This document shows positions 35,330 through 44,759 of a stretch of 64,000 nucleotides of DNA, piece by piece. The stretch's first letter is position 1, and each line of letters begins with the position of its first letter. The notes under the pieces were generated by a model. The model ran no database searches and had not been told where the DNA came from. It saw only the letters and a list, made by a program, of their open reading frames with translations. This DNA comes from Lotus japonicus (lineage: Eukaryota; Streptophyta; Magnoliopsida; Fabales; Fabaceae): the NCBI RefSeq assembly GCF_012489685.1, contig NC_080042.1, positions 4,776,501 through 4,840,500 on the forward strand. The letters run 5' to 3'. Made by a program: the position numbers and the translations under genes.

Positions 35330-35765
35330 ATATTTTTAACGTGAATAAAAATATATATGAATATATGATTACTTTGCTTATCGTTCAATAGACTGCATCC
35401 TTTAAAGGGTTACTTATGTATATTCTTCGTCAAGACAATAGACTTTGTTCCTTGAATGAATTACTTATCGCGTCTATTCCACTGAGGGACTGCATTCCTT
35501 AGGATTTCATATGTATGATCTTCGGCGAGACGAGAAAGACTGTATTCTAGAAAAAGATTACTTTGATTTCCGCTCAGTGAACTTCATCCCTTATTGGGTT
35601 GCTTATATTCGGACTTCGCCGAGATAAGAAAATTTGTATTCCTAAAGTTGATTAATTTTCTTTTCGCTCGGTGGACTACACCTTTTAACGAGTTGCTTAC
35701 GTCCAATCTTTGTCAAGACAATCTTGAATAGATTACTTATCATGTCTATTCCGCCTAAGGACCTT
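35330..35765. repeat. 95-bp diverged tandem repeat, about four units
   Basis: The motif CTTCG(C/T)CGAGA(C/T) recurs at about 35,424, 35,520, 35,614 and 35,708, spacing 94-96 bp. Within units the order is CTTCGYCGAGA, ACTGTATTC, GATTACTT, TTCCGCTCAGTGGACT, then a GGGTTGCTTA-type block. It resembles a short satellite or an LTR-internal array. Confidence 0.7.
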
Positions 35766-35961
35766 AATTGCAAACATAATTCAGGTAACAAAATAAACTT
35801 TCTAATTTGAAATTTTTGTGAATTTTATTGAATTTTAAAGGTGGTAAACATAAAACAAAGACAAATGATGAAAAAAACCTTTGAAATTTCAAAAGAGAGC
35901 TTCACATAATCTATTAAAGCGTAGAAGGTTGAATTTACTTGTGAATTGTGACATGTCATAA

Positions 35962-37253
35962 GAGCGTCTCTAATAGGGTTGTTTAATCAAGTTGGAGGAT
36001 TCAAGTAATGTTGTTGCTTATTTTGGAGGACCATTGGAGTACGATGACATGACAGTCTGGTTGCTTAAATTTAAGCAACGATTGCTTATTCTCTTTCTTC
36101 TGCCTTTTTGATTAAAAAAATTATGTTTTCTCCTTCACTCATGAACTTGAATAGTGTCATGACCTTGAAATAATATAAATATATGAGGTATAGTGAGACT
36201 CAAACAAAAGTAAAATAAGCAACCGTGGTTGGAGGGAATTCTACTTGGGCTGCTTAAATCCTATGTGGCATTTGGGGCCCACCAGAATAGTATTTGTTGT
36301 TCCTGTGATTGTCAAGAAATTTAGCTAAGTGTTGTGTGACATGTTAGAGGACCAAATGTTTCAAACATTGTGACTACATCATTTTGTTAAGTTGGTTTTC
36401 TGGAAGCTTCTATGTTTGTTTCGTGTGCAACAAGTTAGGGTTGTTGCGTGTGAAGCTTCTCCGCGCCATCAAGAGAATATATCAGGTGTAAATCAAATCA
36501 GGTGTTACGATTTGATTGATTGGTTTGTTGTGAAAGATTCTGTTTAAGTTCAAAATCTTAATTGATAAGATTTTGTTCTGTTTTAAAATAAGGAATCTTT
36601 CTATTTGATATGGACTCTTTGCTCGCCCAAGCCCATCGAAGACAAGGCCTGCGCAGCTGCTATATATGAAGATCTAAACCTAGTTTTCTGGGGTGCGTTG
36701 ATTGAGTATTGTTAAGGTTTTCATTGTGAGTTCATACTGATTTTGTTGTAACTTCCTCAGTAAGCTTTTAAGCGTTACCATATAAACTGAGAGTTGTTTG
36801 TTTTGTTGTTTTTGATCATGAGATCTATCTTTCAATCCATTGTGTAAAGGATCGGTCATTGTGGCAGTGATCATTAGGAGTTAGGGGAAGTTTCCTCGTA
36901 GCTTAGAGGGAAGGGCTAAGCTAGATCCACTAGTTGTAATAGTGATAGACATTGAAGAGACTCTATACTAAGGGGGAGTAACTTAGGTATAGGAGAGACT
37001 TTCATGTATGACCTGAGAGCTATTACTGAGATAGTGAATTGACTCCTGGATTGGTATCCTCAAGACGTAGGTGTTTTGACACTGAACTAGGTTAACAAAC
37101 CTTCGTGTTGTTTAGTTTTGTTAACTGTTTTCTGCATAATTGTTCTTTCTGTCATGCAAGATGTTGTAGACATCTGGTAAAACAATTGTCCTCGTGTTAA
37201 TAGAATTACAGTATTTAAGCAACCCAACTAGTAACCTTGTATTGGAGATGCTC
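35962..37253. mobile_element. Tourist-like MITE, copy 2, split by a solo LTR
   Basis: The left end GAGCGTCTCTAATAGGGTTG and the right end, reversed, GAGCATCTCCAATACAAGG are inverted repeats. TAA flanks both ends (35,959-35,961 and 37,254-37,256), the 3-bp target typical of PIF/Harbinger. Without the LTR the MITE is about 370 bp. Its interior matches the MITE at 31,136-31,535 in opposite orientation. Confidence 0.8.
36295..37210 (+). mobile_element. Solo LTR (D2) nested in the MITE
   Basis: It starts TGTTGTTCC and ends AATTACA, 916 bp. GTATT flanks both sides (36,290-36,294 and 37,211-37,215), a perfect 5-bp target duplication. Its start and end match solo LTR D1 (20,669-21,743). No internal sequence remains. 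Confidence 0.85.
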
Positions 37254-37256
37254 TAA

Positions 37257-37805
37257 CTTGTAGAATCCATTGACAGAGCCCTTCTTCGGTTTGACTTTTT
37301 TCCCTTGCCAGGTATCTCTTTCTAGTATCCACTCATGCTGTTTCCATTGAGGTCCTATTCCTTAACACCCTCAAACTCAGATTGTAGCGACTTTGTGCCA
37401 CTTATTGACTACCGTGAACAGTAATCATATCCCTAGTTTAGATCATTGCAACTAAATCGTTCAGAGATGGGCAGCCCAACAAGATACTATACGCGGAAGA
37501 GCATTCCATTAAGAACTGGACCTTAATTGTCTTGCAGATTTTTGCCTTTCATGGTCAAATTATATCCTTAGTGAACCCCCACCATCTCTATATCAAAAGT
37601 ATTTATGGAACATCACGTCGGTTGAGCTTTATAGGTCTATGAAGGCCCTTCAAACTTCAACATTGGCTATTTTAGCTGAGATGACAATGGTGTCTTCGTG
37701 ATCGATGAGAATACCCAAAGATCCTTTTCACCAAAAGTAACATTTGCATCATCTGGGACTTGATGATTCAATCTCGTTTTATTGAGAAAGTTGTAGGAAA
37801 TTTAC
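37257..37805. other. Spacer, nothing recognised
   Basis: No supported feature; moderate base composition. Confidence 0.4.
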
Positions 37806-38790
37806 AGAACAACTTAAGGTATTCTTTCAAGCGACCCTCTTCTACTAAAAATTCTCAAAACACGGGTATAGAGAAAACTCCTGCATAAAGGATACTAATA
37901 AACTCTCCACTCTAATTTCAAAAAAATAAATAAACTCTCCACTCTCTGCAGAAACCCTCCGTTAGGGTTTTCTCCTTCTTACACATCAACGGTGGTGCCG
38001 CCTCCCCTCCTTGCATGGAGGTGGCTCTTCCCCCACTTGGTTCGCGGCAGTGCTTGCTCTCCTCTAATGGTCGTTTGATCTCTCTTTGTTTTTTGACTTG
38101 AGGCTCTGTTATCTTTCTTGCTTGTGGTTCTTTCTCTATATAACCCGACAGTCATTCGTGCCTCACTACCTTCTGGTCGTTCGCCCCCCTCGCCGTCTTC
38201 ATTTTTTGCGTCCTTTGCTCTACTCCTTGTGGTTTGTTTTGTTGGTTCTCTACCTTCAATAGTGCTCCACCGTCCTTTCCTCTAATCCTTCATTGCCAGA
38301 ACAACTTAAGGTATTCTTTCAAGAGACCCTCTTCTACTAAAAACTCACAAAACACGGGTATAGAGAAAACTCCTGCATAAAGGATACTAATGCCTCTCCA
38401 CTCTAATTTCAAAAAAATAATAATAAACTTTCCATTCTCTTCAGAAGCCCTCCGTTAGGGTTTTCTCCTTCTTGCACATCAACGGTGGTGTCGCCTCCCC
38501 TCCTTGCATGGAGGTGGCTTTTCCCCCACCTGGTTCATGGCAGTGATTGCTCTCCTCTAATGGTCGTTCGCTCCCTCTCTGTTTTTTGACTTGAGGCTTT
38601 GTTTTCTTTCTTTCTTGTGGTTCTTTCTCTGTATAATCCGACAGTCAGTCGTGCCTCACTACCTTCTAGTCATTCGCTCCCCTCGCCGTTTGCATTGTTT
38701 GCGTCCTTTGCTCTACTCCTTGCGGTTTGTTTTGATGGTTCTCTACCTTCATTAGTGCTCCATTTTCCTTTCCTCTAATCTTTCGTTGCC
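37806..38790 (+). repeat. 492-bp tandem duplication
   Basis: Unit 1 (37,806-38,297) and unit 2 (38,298-38,790) both start AGAACAACTTAAGGTATTC and end TTGCC. They include the block CCCTCCGTTAGGGTTTTCTCC and match over their whole length with scattered substitutions. The block appears to be the 5' part of dispersed repeat copy F2. Confidence 0.88.
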
Positions 38791-39177
38791 TTCACGAATT
38801 TGTATGTTCCTTCACAGATTTGTTCGCCTTCTCAAAATTCCCCTATTCATATATCTACTACGTGGTGGGGTTTCTGGGTACCTCTAGTACCCTCCATATT
38901 TATCACGGTCTTTTCCTTAGTTCATTTCCAGGATGTGGCCCTTCAAGGGTTTTGTGTCTCCTGCGCAACGGCACTTCTGACGACGGTGGTGGTCCAATTT
39001 TTCCTGTCTCTAGTGAGGTTGTTCGGAAGGTAAAGGTGCCAGAGGTTGTCGAGGTCGTTTCTCATTTGAGTGTTGACAACAGGTGAGTTCGGGTTCTCTT
39101 CCTTGTTTGGTGGTGGCTAAGATCATTGGTGGTGGTCGCATTTCTTCCTTCTTTGTGCGTTACCGGATCGTGGCAGT
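38791..39177 (+). repeat. Dispersed repeat copy F2, part before the LTR insertion
   Basis: This coding-like but unrecognised sequence continues from the tandem duplication up to the target duplication of the solo LTR. It is presumed to be one unit with 40,503-41,060. Confidence 0.4.
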
Positions 39178-39182
39178 GTGTT

Positions 39183-40497
39183 TGAGATATAATGAAATCA
39201 CACAAGAATGAGGGGGGGGGGAGTGGTTGAAATGAGTTGTCTTAAAACTTGGTTTTCCAAAAGATTATTAATTTCAAAACCTTTTCACAATCGTTTAGTG
39301 CAGCGGATAACTTAACAGAGTAAGCAAACGATAAAGAAACACAAGGAATTTATCATAGTTCACCCCTTAAACGATTGAGATACGTCTGGTCCTTGCGTAT
39401 ACCAAGATTTTCACTATGCAAGTTTCAAGGACATCTCCAACAAGTATTATCAAGGAATTCTCCTACAAGTATTCTCAAGGACTTCTCTTACAAGTATTAT
39501 TAAGGACTTCTCCTACAAGTATTATCAAGGACTTCTCCTAAACAATCTTTTTCAAGATAGTTTTCTTCTCAAAGGTTTTCTTCTTACAAGAGTTATAGTA
39601 GATAAATTTTAGGCTCAGGAACTAGAACTTATTTGATATGAGATTTAACTCTAAAGGTATACTTTTAGTTCTAACTCTAGAGAGGGTAAGGTAAAGATAT
39701 TTGACTCTTAGGAATGATTCTCTCTTTTGGATGCAGACGATGTCAATAAGATTTGACTCTTAGGCTTGTGTAGATTTCTTGCTTTTTCTCTTGTTGATGT
39801 GTACGTTGAGTTGTGTTCAGTGGAGATCAGATCATCAAAAGAATAAATCTTTAAGTCTTGCTTTTTATACTTCAAGATCTTCAGTGAGAAAGATAATAGT
39901 CGTTGGAGCTTGTACTTCATAGAGATTCTAGCCGTTAGATAAAACAGTACTTTCGTCAGGTGCATTTAATGCATGATACTGTTTGATGAAGACATTTTGC
40001 CAAAAAGAAGTAGCTTGTCAGCTGGTAGGTGGCGCCAATCTTTGCTTCTATCTGTTGATGTAAAGATTGGGCAAGTTGATTGTGACAAAGTTGTACTTTA
40101 ACTTCAGTCAAAGTGCTTTGTCAGATCACGTGATATTGCCTTAAGACTTCTTCACCAAGTTTTCTGAGATCTTTTCTAATTTGAAGATGGAGCCCATTTT
40201 TCAGACACTTCAAATTTCTTCATTGGATAGTCTTCTTTCTTCAGACAGTCTTTCTTCTTTCTTTCCATTGGTCAAATTGAATATTAGACGATAAGAGTTG
40301 ACCAATCGATTAGAGCTTCTTCTCAGGGATTGAACTGTCTTGTATAAGTTTTGCTTGGCTTGGACAAAACAATGTAAGCATAGATGATTAGTCATTGTGT
40401 TTCTGAAATACGAAATTTTTAGAGTTCCACTTATGCCCTTAAAATTGTTATCTTTCAAAATATGATAAACGATATGAATATATGTTTGAACTTAACA
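39183..40497 (-). mobile_element. Solo LTR of copia-type family E (E2)
   Basis: In minus orientation it starts TGTTAAGTTCAAACAT at 40,497 and ends ATCTCA at 39,183. GTGTT flanks both sides (39,178-39,182 and 40,498-40,502). It shares its terminal sequences and the TTTAGTGCAGCGG block with E1. It is 1,315 bp long with no internal region, so it is a solo LTR. It interrupts dispersed repeat F2. Confidence 0.87.
39428..39545. repeat. 26-bp tandem repeat inside solo LTR E2
   Basis: Units of ACAAGTATTATCAAGGACTT + CTCCT repeat four to five times, at the position where E1 carries an unrelated 33-36-bp array. Confidence 0.75.
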
Positions 40498-40502
40498 GTG
40501 TT

Positions 40503-41060
40503 TTTCTTGGTGTTTTTGGTGTGGCTGGGTTTCCTCCTCTCGACCTTTCCACAAGGTGTTGTGGTTGTTTTGAAGGTACTCTTTGGTTCTTCATTTGGGT
40601 TTTTAGTTGCTCCCTGCCATGCCATTATGTTGCGTGCTTTTAAGTTGGTTGTCAATCCCGTTTTGGCCGGTCTAGTCGACGCTTCTCTTTACCTGTTGGT
40701 GGCATCAGATGGGTTGGGCCCTTTGTTTTCTTTTGTTTTATATGCTCTTCTTTTCTTTAGACCTGGGTCTCAGCTCTATAGCATTTGGTGGTTTCTGTTG
40801 TTGGGTTTTTTTGGCTTGCATGGCTGGGAGGGTTCTATGTTTGGCAGATGTCGTGCGGCTTGATAGGATCCTGTCTGGTTGAACTTGTCGCTGCTTTTGA
40901 TTCAATGGGAACTCTTCCTAGTGGTGTAGTCGTCATGGATTTGTTGCTTGGGTGTTAAAGCATACTTGTATGCTTGTGGGTTTTTAGAGATCTTTTGAGG
41001 GTTTTTGTTGTAGTGACTGAGTTTTTGTCAACTTTTATTGACTTAATTACTGTACAGAGG
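40503..41060 (+). repeat. Dispersed repeat copy F2, part after the LTR insertion
   Basis: The end (GTCGTGCGGCTTGATAGGATCC.. to GACTTAATTACTGTAC) matches the end of F1 at 34,415-34,618. A long open frame at 40,462-40,863 is leucine/valine/phenylalanine-rich and is probably not a gene. Confidence 0.5.
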
Positions 41061-41090
41061 TTGTTTCCCAATTTTATTTATTTATATATC

Positions 41091-41091
<1 letters not shown>

Positions 41092-41123
<32 letters not shown>
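41092..41123. repeat. (TA)n microsatellite
   Basis: About 16 uninterrupted TA units. Confidence 0.95.
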
Positions 41124-41129
<6 letters not shown>

Positions 41130-42306
41130 AATTCATGTCTCGTCTCAGCGTTTGAGACACTACTCTACAAACTGAAATTTCCTAAAGCAAATAAATTATT
41201 CCTTTTTACCTTATTGTATATAATAGAAACTCATATTGCTTGTGTTTGTTGCTACAACACTTGTCCTAATTTTATTTGTTCCTTGTTCTTATTTGTAGAT
41301 AGGTTACCATTGTGCATAATTATTCTTTTTGGTTGTTTGTATCATTCTAGCCATGACGTTCAATCGAATATAAATGCTACTACCTACTGCTGGTGCAGCA
41401 ATCCAATCCTGCTAGCTAGCCAGGGCGTCCAAGAGTGTGAAATTTAAAACCTCATTAACACCTTGCACACCAAAACTGATAATAGGCCAAATACCAAAAC
41501 TAACATGCATGAAATAGTTTGATTCACTCATACCTCATCTTTTAGTTTATCATATCATTATTTTTATTTCTCTGATTTTTATATTCCATATTTCTTTGTG
41601 TCTATTCACCTATATATATTTCTATGGTGTATTTGCGGTATTGAGAAATCTCACATTATTTACAAATATATGTAAGTTTTTATAAGTACAATAATAATTC
41701 TCATCTTTGTAGGAGCTAACTTTTAAGCTATGTTTTGAAGTAGAAGTATGTGTAATCCAAATTTCAAGATAGTTCTTTAACTTCACTCACTATATATTTA
41801 GATGAGCGTATAGAATAGGGTGTGAGCCAAACTTTTTCAATACTAATATAGTCCGAAAAGCATCCAAGATTTGCCTTGCGTCCTAGCATTTCTTGTTAGC
41901 ATTATAATGAAACTTTCAAAATATGATGGTTGTTGTGTTGCTTCCAAATGGCACTGTTTTGCACATGCCAACCCATATGCACAACTCATCAAGCCTGTTT
42001 TTGGTTGTCATCATGGCAGCGGAACCACATGTTTAGAGGGAGAGAAATTACAATTGCTTACATTAAAGTTCTTAGTTTGTCTGTGATAAACAATATAGAA
42101 GGGCATAGTAGTTTCATAGAAAAGAAATCATAAAAAGGAAATGTGTACGGGATCCTAGAAAAATACAATAGTGAAACATGTTCATCTTGCTCTCTTCTTG
42201 GTCCCAAAGATAGAAGCATCAGAAGAAGGAAGTTGTCCCAGAAGAGAAAGCTTTGGCCACCACCACCTGTCCAATAATTAGATAAATTAAATATCACATG
42301 CATAAC
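41124..42306. other. Spacer, nothing recognised
   Basis: AT-rich DNA into which the gypsy element inserted. No reading frame or RNA motif could be supported. Confidence 0.45.
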
Positions 42307-42311
42307 ATAAT

Positions 42312-42689
42312 TGGACTGGGCGGGACATAAAAAAGATTATGTCCCGCCCAAAATGAACAATAAACCATTGAAGATAGCCATGGCGGGAAGTGCGACACAA
42401 CGAGCTTCATTGCCCTCCCTTAGATGATGGACCCACAAGCCAGTTGGAAGATTCCTTTGGATTTGTCTTATATGTACAGGGATTTGGGCCCTGATTGTCA
42501 GGCCCAAATATAGGAAAGGTCCATATCATGACCACCCCCTCTATAAAAGGGGAGGTCATCCACTTGTACGAAACCAACTTTTTTAGCATTAATGAGAATA
42601 TTCCTTTTATGGTAGTTTTGCTATTTTAGTGCTCTGCTAGGGTTTACTTTCTGTCATTCTTTTACGTAAGCTTGCCCTAGTACAGAACA
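42312..42689 (+). mobile_element. 5' LTR of the Tat element
   Basis: It starts TGGACTGGGCGGG and ends CAGAACA. It contains a TATA box (TATAAAAG, 42,542-42,549). Near its start is a 13-bp perfect inverted repeat (42,318-42,330 with 42,337-42,349). A second inverted repeat, TTTGGGCC/GGCCCAAA, lies at about 42,483-42,508. Confidence 0.95.
42318..42349. promoter_or_regulatory. Perfect 13-bp hairpin in the LTR
   Basis: GGGCGGGACATAA, a six-base loop, then TTATGTCCCGCCC. The same hairpin is present unchanged in the 3' LTR at 51,468-51,499. Its position in U3 suggests a protein-binding or structural role; this is inference. Confidence 0.8.
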
Positions 42690-42690
42690 T

Positions 42691-42705
42691 TGGCGCCGTC
42701 TGTGG
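42691..42705 (+). other. Primer-binding site (tRNA-Asp type)
   Basis: TGGCGCCGTCTGTGG begins one base after the 5' LTR. Its first nine bases match the tRNA-Asp complement used by many plant gypsy elements. Confidence 0.75.
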
Positions 42706-42749
42706 CTCTGACTTAACTCTTCCGGTGACAGAAGGAGGAATTACGAGCC

Positions 42750-44759
42750 ATGGAGACTCGTTCATGCGGCGTGGGTCGACGCGATCATCGCCGGCGCGGT
42801 GGTGGTCGACACGGCGGTCGCGGCGGCGGACGGAACACCAACCGTCCCGTACTGGACGAGCAAGAGCAGGAAGCTTCCTCGGAGGGGGTCCACTCAGTGG
42901 CGCCGTCGCCAGCGTCATTGGTGAATGCAGCTCCGGGAAGACCTTCAGATCTGATCGCTAAATCAGATCCAGGTGTGCGGCGGCGTTCAACGCCGCCTAA
43001 CTACGTGAATTTGGAAGATCTTAAAACCACTGCTCCACGGAGAGCGCAAGAGGCAGTGACAGGTATCACGCCTGCGGCTTTGCAACAAATGTTAGATACC
43101 TTGCAGAAGGTGCAGTCCCAAAACGAGCAGTTGCAAGCCCAAGTTGAGTATCTTACTCAGCGGCAGGATTTTAAGCAAGAACAACGCCTGGAGGCGGAGG
43201 ATGTAGTTGAATTTCAACCTTTTGTTCCAGCCATCACTAGGGTGGACATTCCAAAGCACCTGCAAACCATGGCATTAGACGCCTTTTCGGGCGAATCTGA
43301 TCCTATGGAGCACCTTAGATATTTCAATACCAAAATGGTGATCGGCGGGGCGACGGATGCGGTAAAATGTCGATTATTGCCCTCCACGTTCAAAGGCATG
43401 GCGATGCAGTGGTTCATTCGACAACCGCCCTTCTCCATTGATAATTTCACTGATCTGTCCACGAAATTTCTGACTCAATTCTCCGCCAATAAAACCACAA
43501 AGGCAACAATGTTTGATCTTATCAGTATACATCAGCAACCAGGTGAGAAATTAAAAACCTACATGGCACGCTTCAGCAAGATGGCGGTGCAATTGGAGGA
43601 GGAAAATCCGGATGTCTGCTTGGCGTCATTCAAAAATGGCCTTCGGGCGGGAGATTTGAATAGAGACTTAACAAGGCGACCGGCGAAGGATATGATGGAT
43701 CTTCGCGCTCGTGTTCAAGAGTTCATATTGATCGAGCAAGATGATCAGAAGAAACAAGAAAGAGAGGAAGGACGCAAACAGTCTCAGACTGGCGGTGTTT
43801 CACAGGAAAAATCCAAGGCGGGGAAGGAAACCAGGGTAGCGCAAACCCCCCGTGTACCAAGACCGGGACCATACCAAAACTCTAAACCTGGTTTTCAAAA
43901 TACATGGCACAGAAATTCACAAGGTCCCACTGCAGCCATAACTGGTCAGCAGGGTGCTTCGCCCACACCAGTTCCACTTACTAAGTTGAATGCACCCTTA
44001 AGTACCATTTTAAGGGCAGTTGGGCAGACCAACGTTGTGCAGTATCCACCACCACCACGGCGGCCGCCAGCTAACGTGGACACCAACAGGTGGTGCGAGT
44101 ACCACAAGGCGTTGGGGCATACGACAGATAATTGTTGGAATTTAAGGCGGGAAATTGATCGCTTGATTAAAGCTGGCCATTTGGCAAACTTTGTTAAAGA
44201 CACAGCAGCGCCGGAGGTAGCTAAGATCACTCAAGGGGACAAAGGCAAAGGTAAAGAGATAGTTGAAGAGTTGGGCGATCCTGTTGGGCAATGCTCATCT
44301 ATTGCAGGAGGATTTGGCGGGGGTGCAATTTCAAGTAAGGCTAGAAAACGCTACGTGGCGGCAGTACACTCAGTACAGGAGTCGAACGAAGGCGAGTGTT
44401 GGGTGAATCATTCCCTTATTATATTTACCCCTCAGGATTTCGCGCATGTAATTCCTCATGACAACGATCCAATTGTGGTGACAATCAGGGTTAACAATTA
44501 TGTGACAAAGAAAGTATTCTTAGACCAGGGATCTTCGGCGGATATCATCTATGGAGACGCCTTTGATCGCCTGGGACTAAAGGAATCAGATTTGAAACCA
44601 TACAAGGGAACTTTGGTGGGATTCACAGGGGACCGTGTCAGTGTGCGGGGATACGTCGAAATTCCGACTGCCTTTGGAGAAGGAGAGTTTGTCAAGAAAT
44701 TTCAAGTAAAGTACTTAGTATTGGCGTGTAGAGCCAATTACAATGTACTCTTGGGGTGA
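42750..44759 (+). CDS. Gag-protease of the Tat element
   Basis: The frame has 669 codons from an ATG 45 bases past the primer site. An arginine/glycine-rich N-terminus is followed by a coiled coil (about residues 105-140). The Retrotrans_gag capsid fold covers about 170-330 (AMQWFIRQPP, FLTQFSANKTT, LKTYMARF). A basic linker leads to a CEYHKALGHTTDNC metal-binding knuckle (about 448) and an aspartic protease with FLDQGSSADIIYGDAF (about 590), where many relatives have DGG. Gag would form cytoplasmic particles and the protease would cut the polyprotein. The frame ends at TGA 44,757 inside protease-proximal sequence. The same frame continues for 118 codons beyond it, so this is a nonsense change, probably C-to-T, in what was one Gag-Pol frame. 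Confidence 0.88.
   Translation: METRSCGVGRRDHRRRGGGRHGGRGGGRNTNRPVLDEQEQEASSEGVHSVAPSPASLVNAAPGRPSDLIAKSDPGVRRRSTPPNYVNLEDLKTTAPRRAQEAVTGITPAALQQMLDTLQKVQSQNEQLQAQVEYLTQRQDFKQEQRLEAEDVVEFQPFVPAITRVDIPKHLQTMALDAFSGESDPMEHLRYFNTKMVIGGATDAVKCRLLPSTFKGMAMQWFIRQPPFSIDNFTDLSTKFLTQFSANKTTKATMFDLISIHQQPGEKLKTYMARFSKMAVQLEEENPDVCLASFKNGLRAGDLNRDLTRRPAKDMMDLRARVQEFILIEQDDQKKQEREEGRKQSQTGGVSQEKSKAGKETRVAQTPRVPRPGPYQNSKPGFQNTWHRNSQGPTAAITGQQGASPTPVPLTKLNAPLSTILRAVGQTNVVQYPPPPRRPPANVDTNRWCEYHKALGHTTDNCWNLRREIDRLIKAGHLANFVKDTAAPEVAKITQGDKGKGKEIVEELGDPVGQCSSIAGGFGGGAISSKARKRYVAAVHSVQESNEGECWVNHSLIIFTPQDFAHVIPHDNDPIVVTIRVNNYVTKKVFLDQGSSADIIYGDAFDRLGLKESDLKPYKGTLVGFTGDRVSVRGYVEIPTAFGEGEFVKKFQVKYLVLACRANYNVLLG

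Noticed and set aside
35330..35765. CRISPR-like array
   Set aside because: The units are long and diverged as a whole with no conserved-repeat and unique-spacer pattern, and the context is plant nuclear DNA.
40462..40863. 133-codon open frame as a membrane protein gene
   Set aside because: The hydrophobic composition comes from T-rich DNA. The frame starts at the LTR junction and the region is a dispersed repeat.
42637..42918. Minus-strand open frame over the start of the Tat gag
   Set aside because: It is a shadow of the GC-rich gag N-terminus, with no conserved domain.
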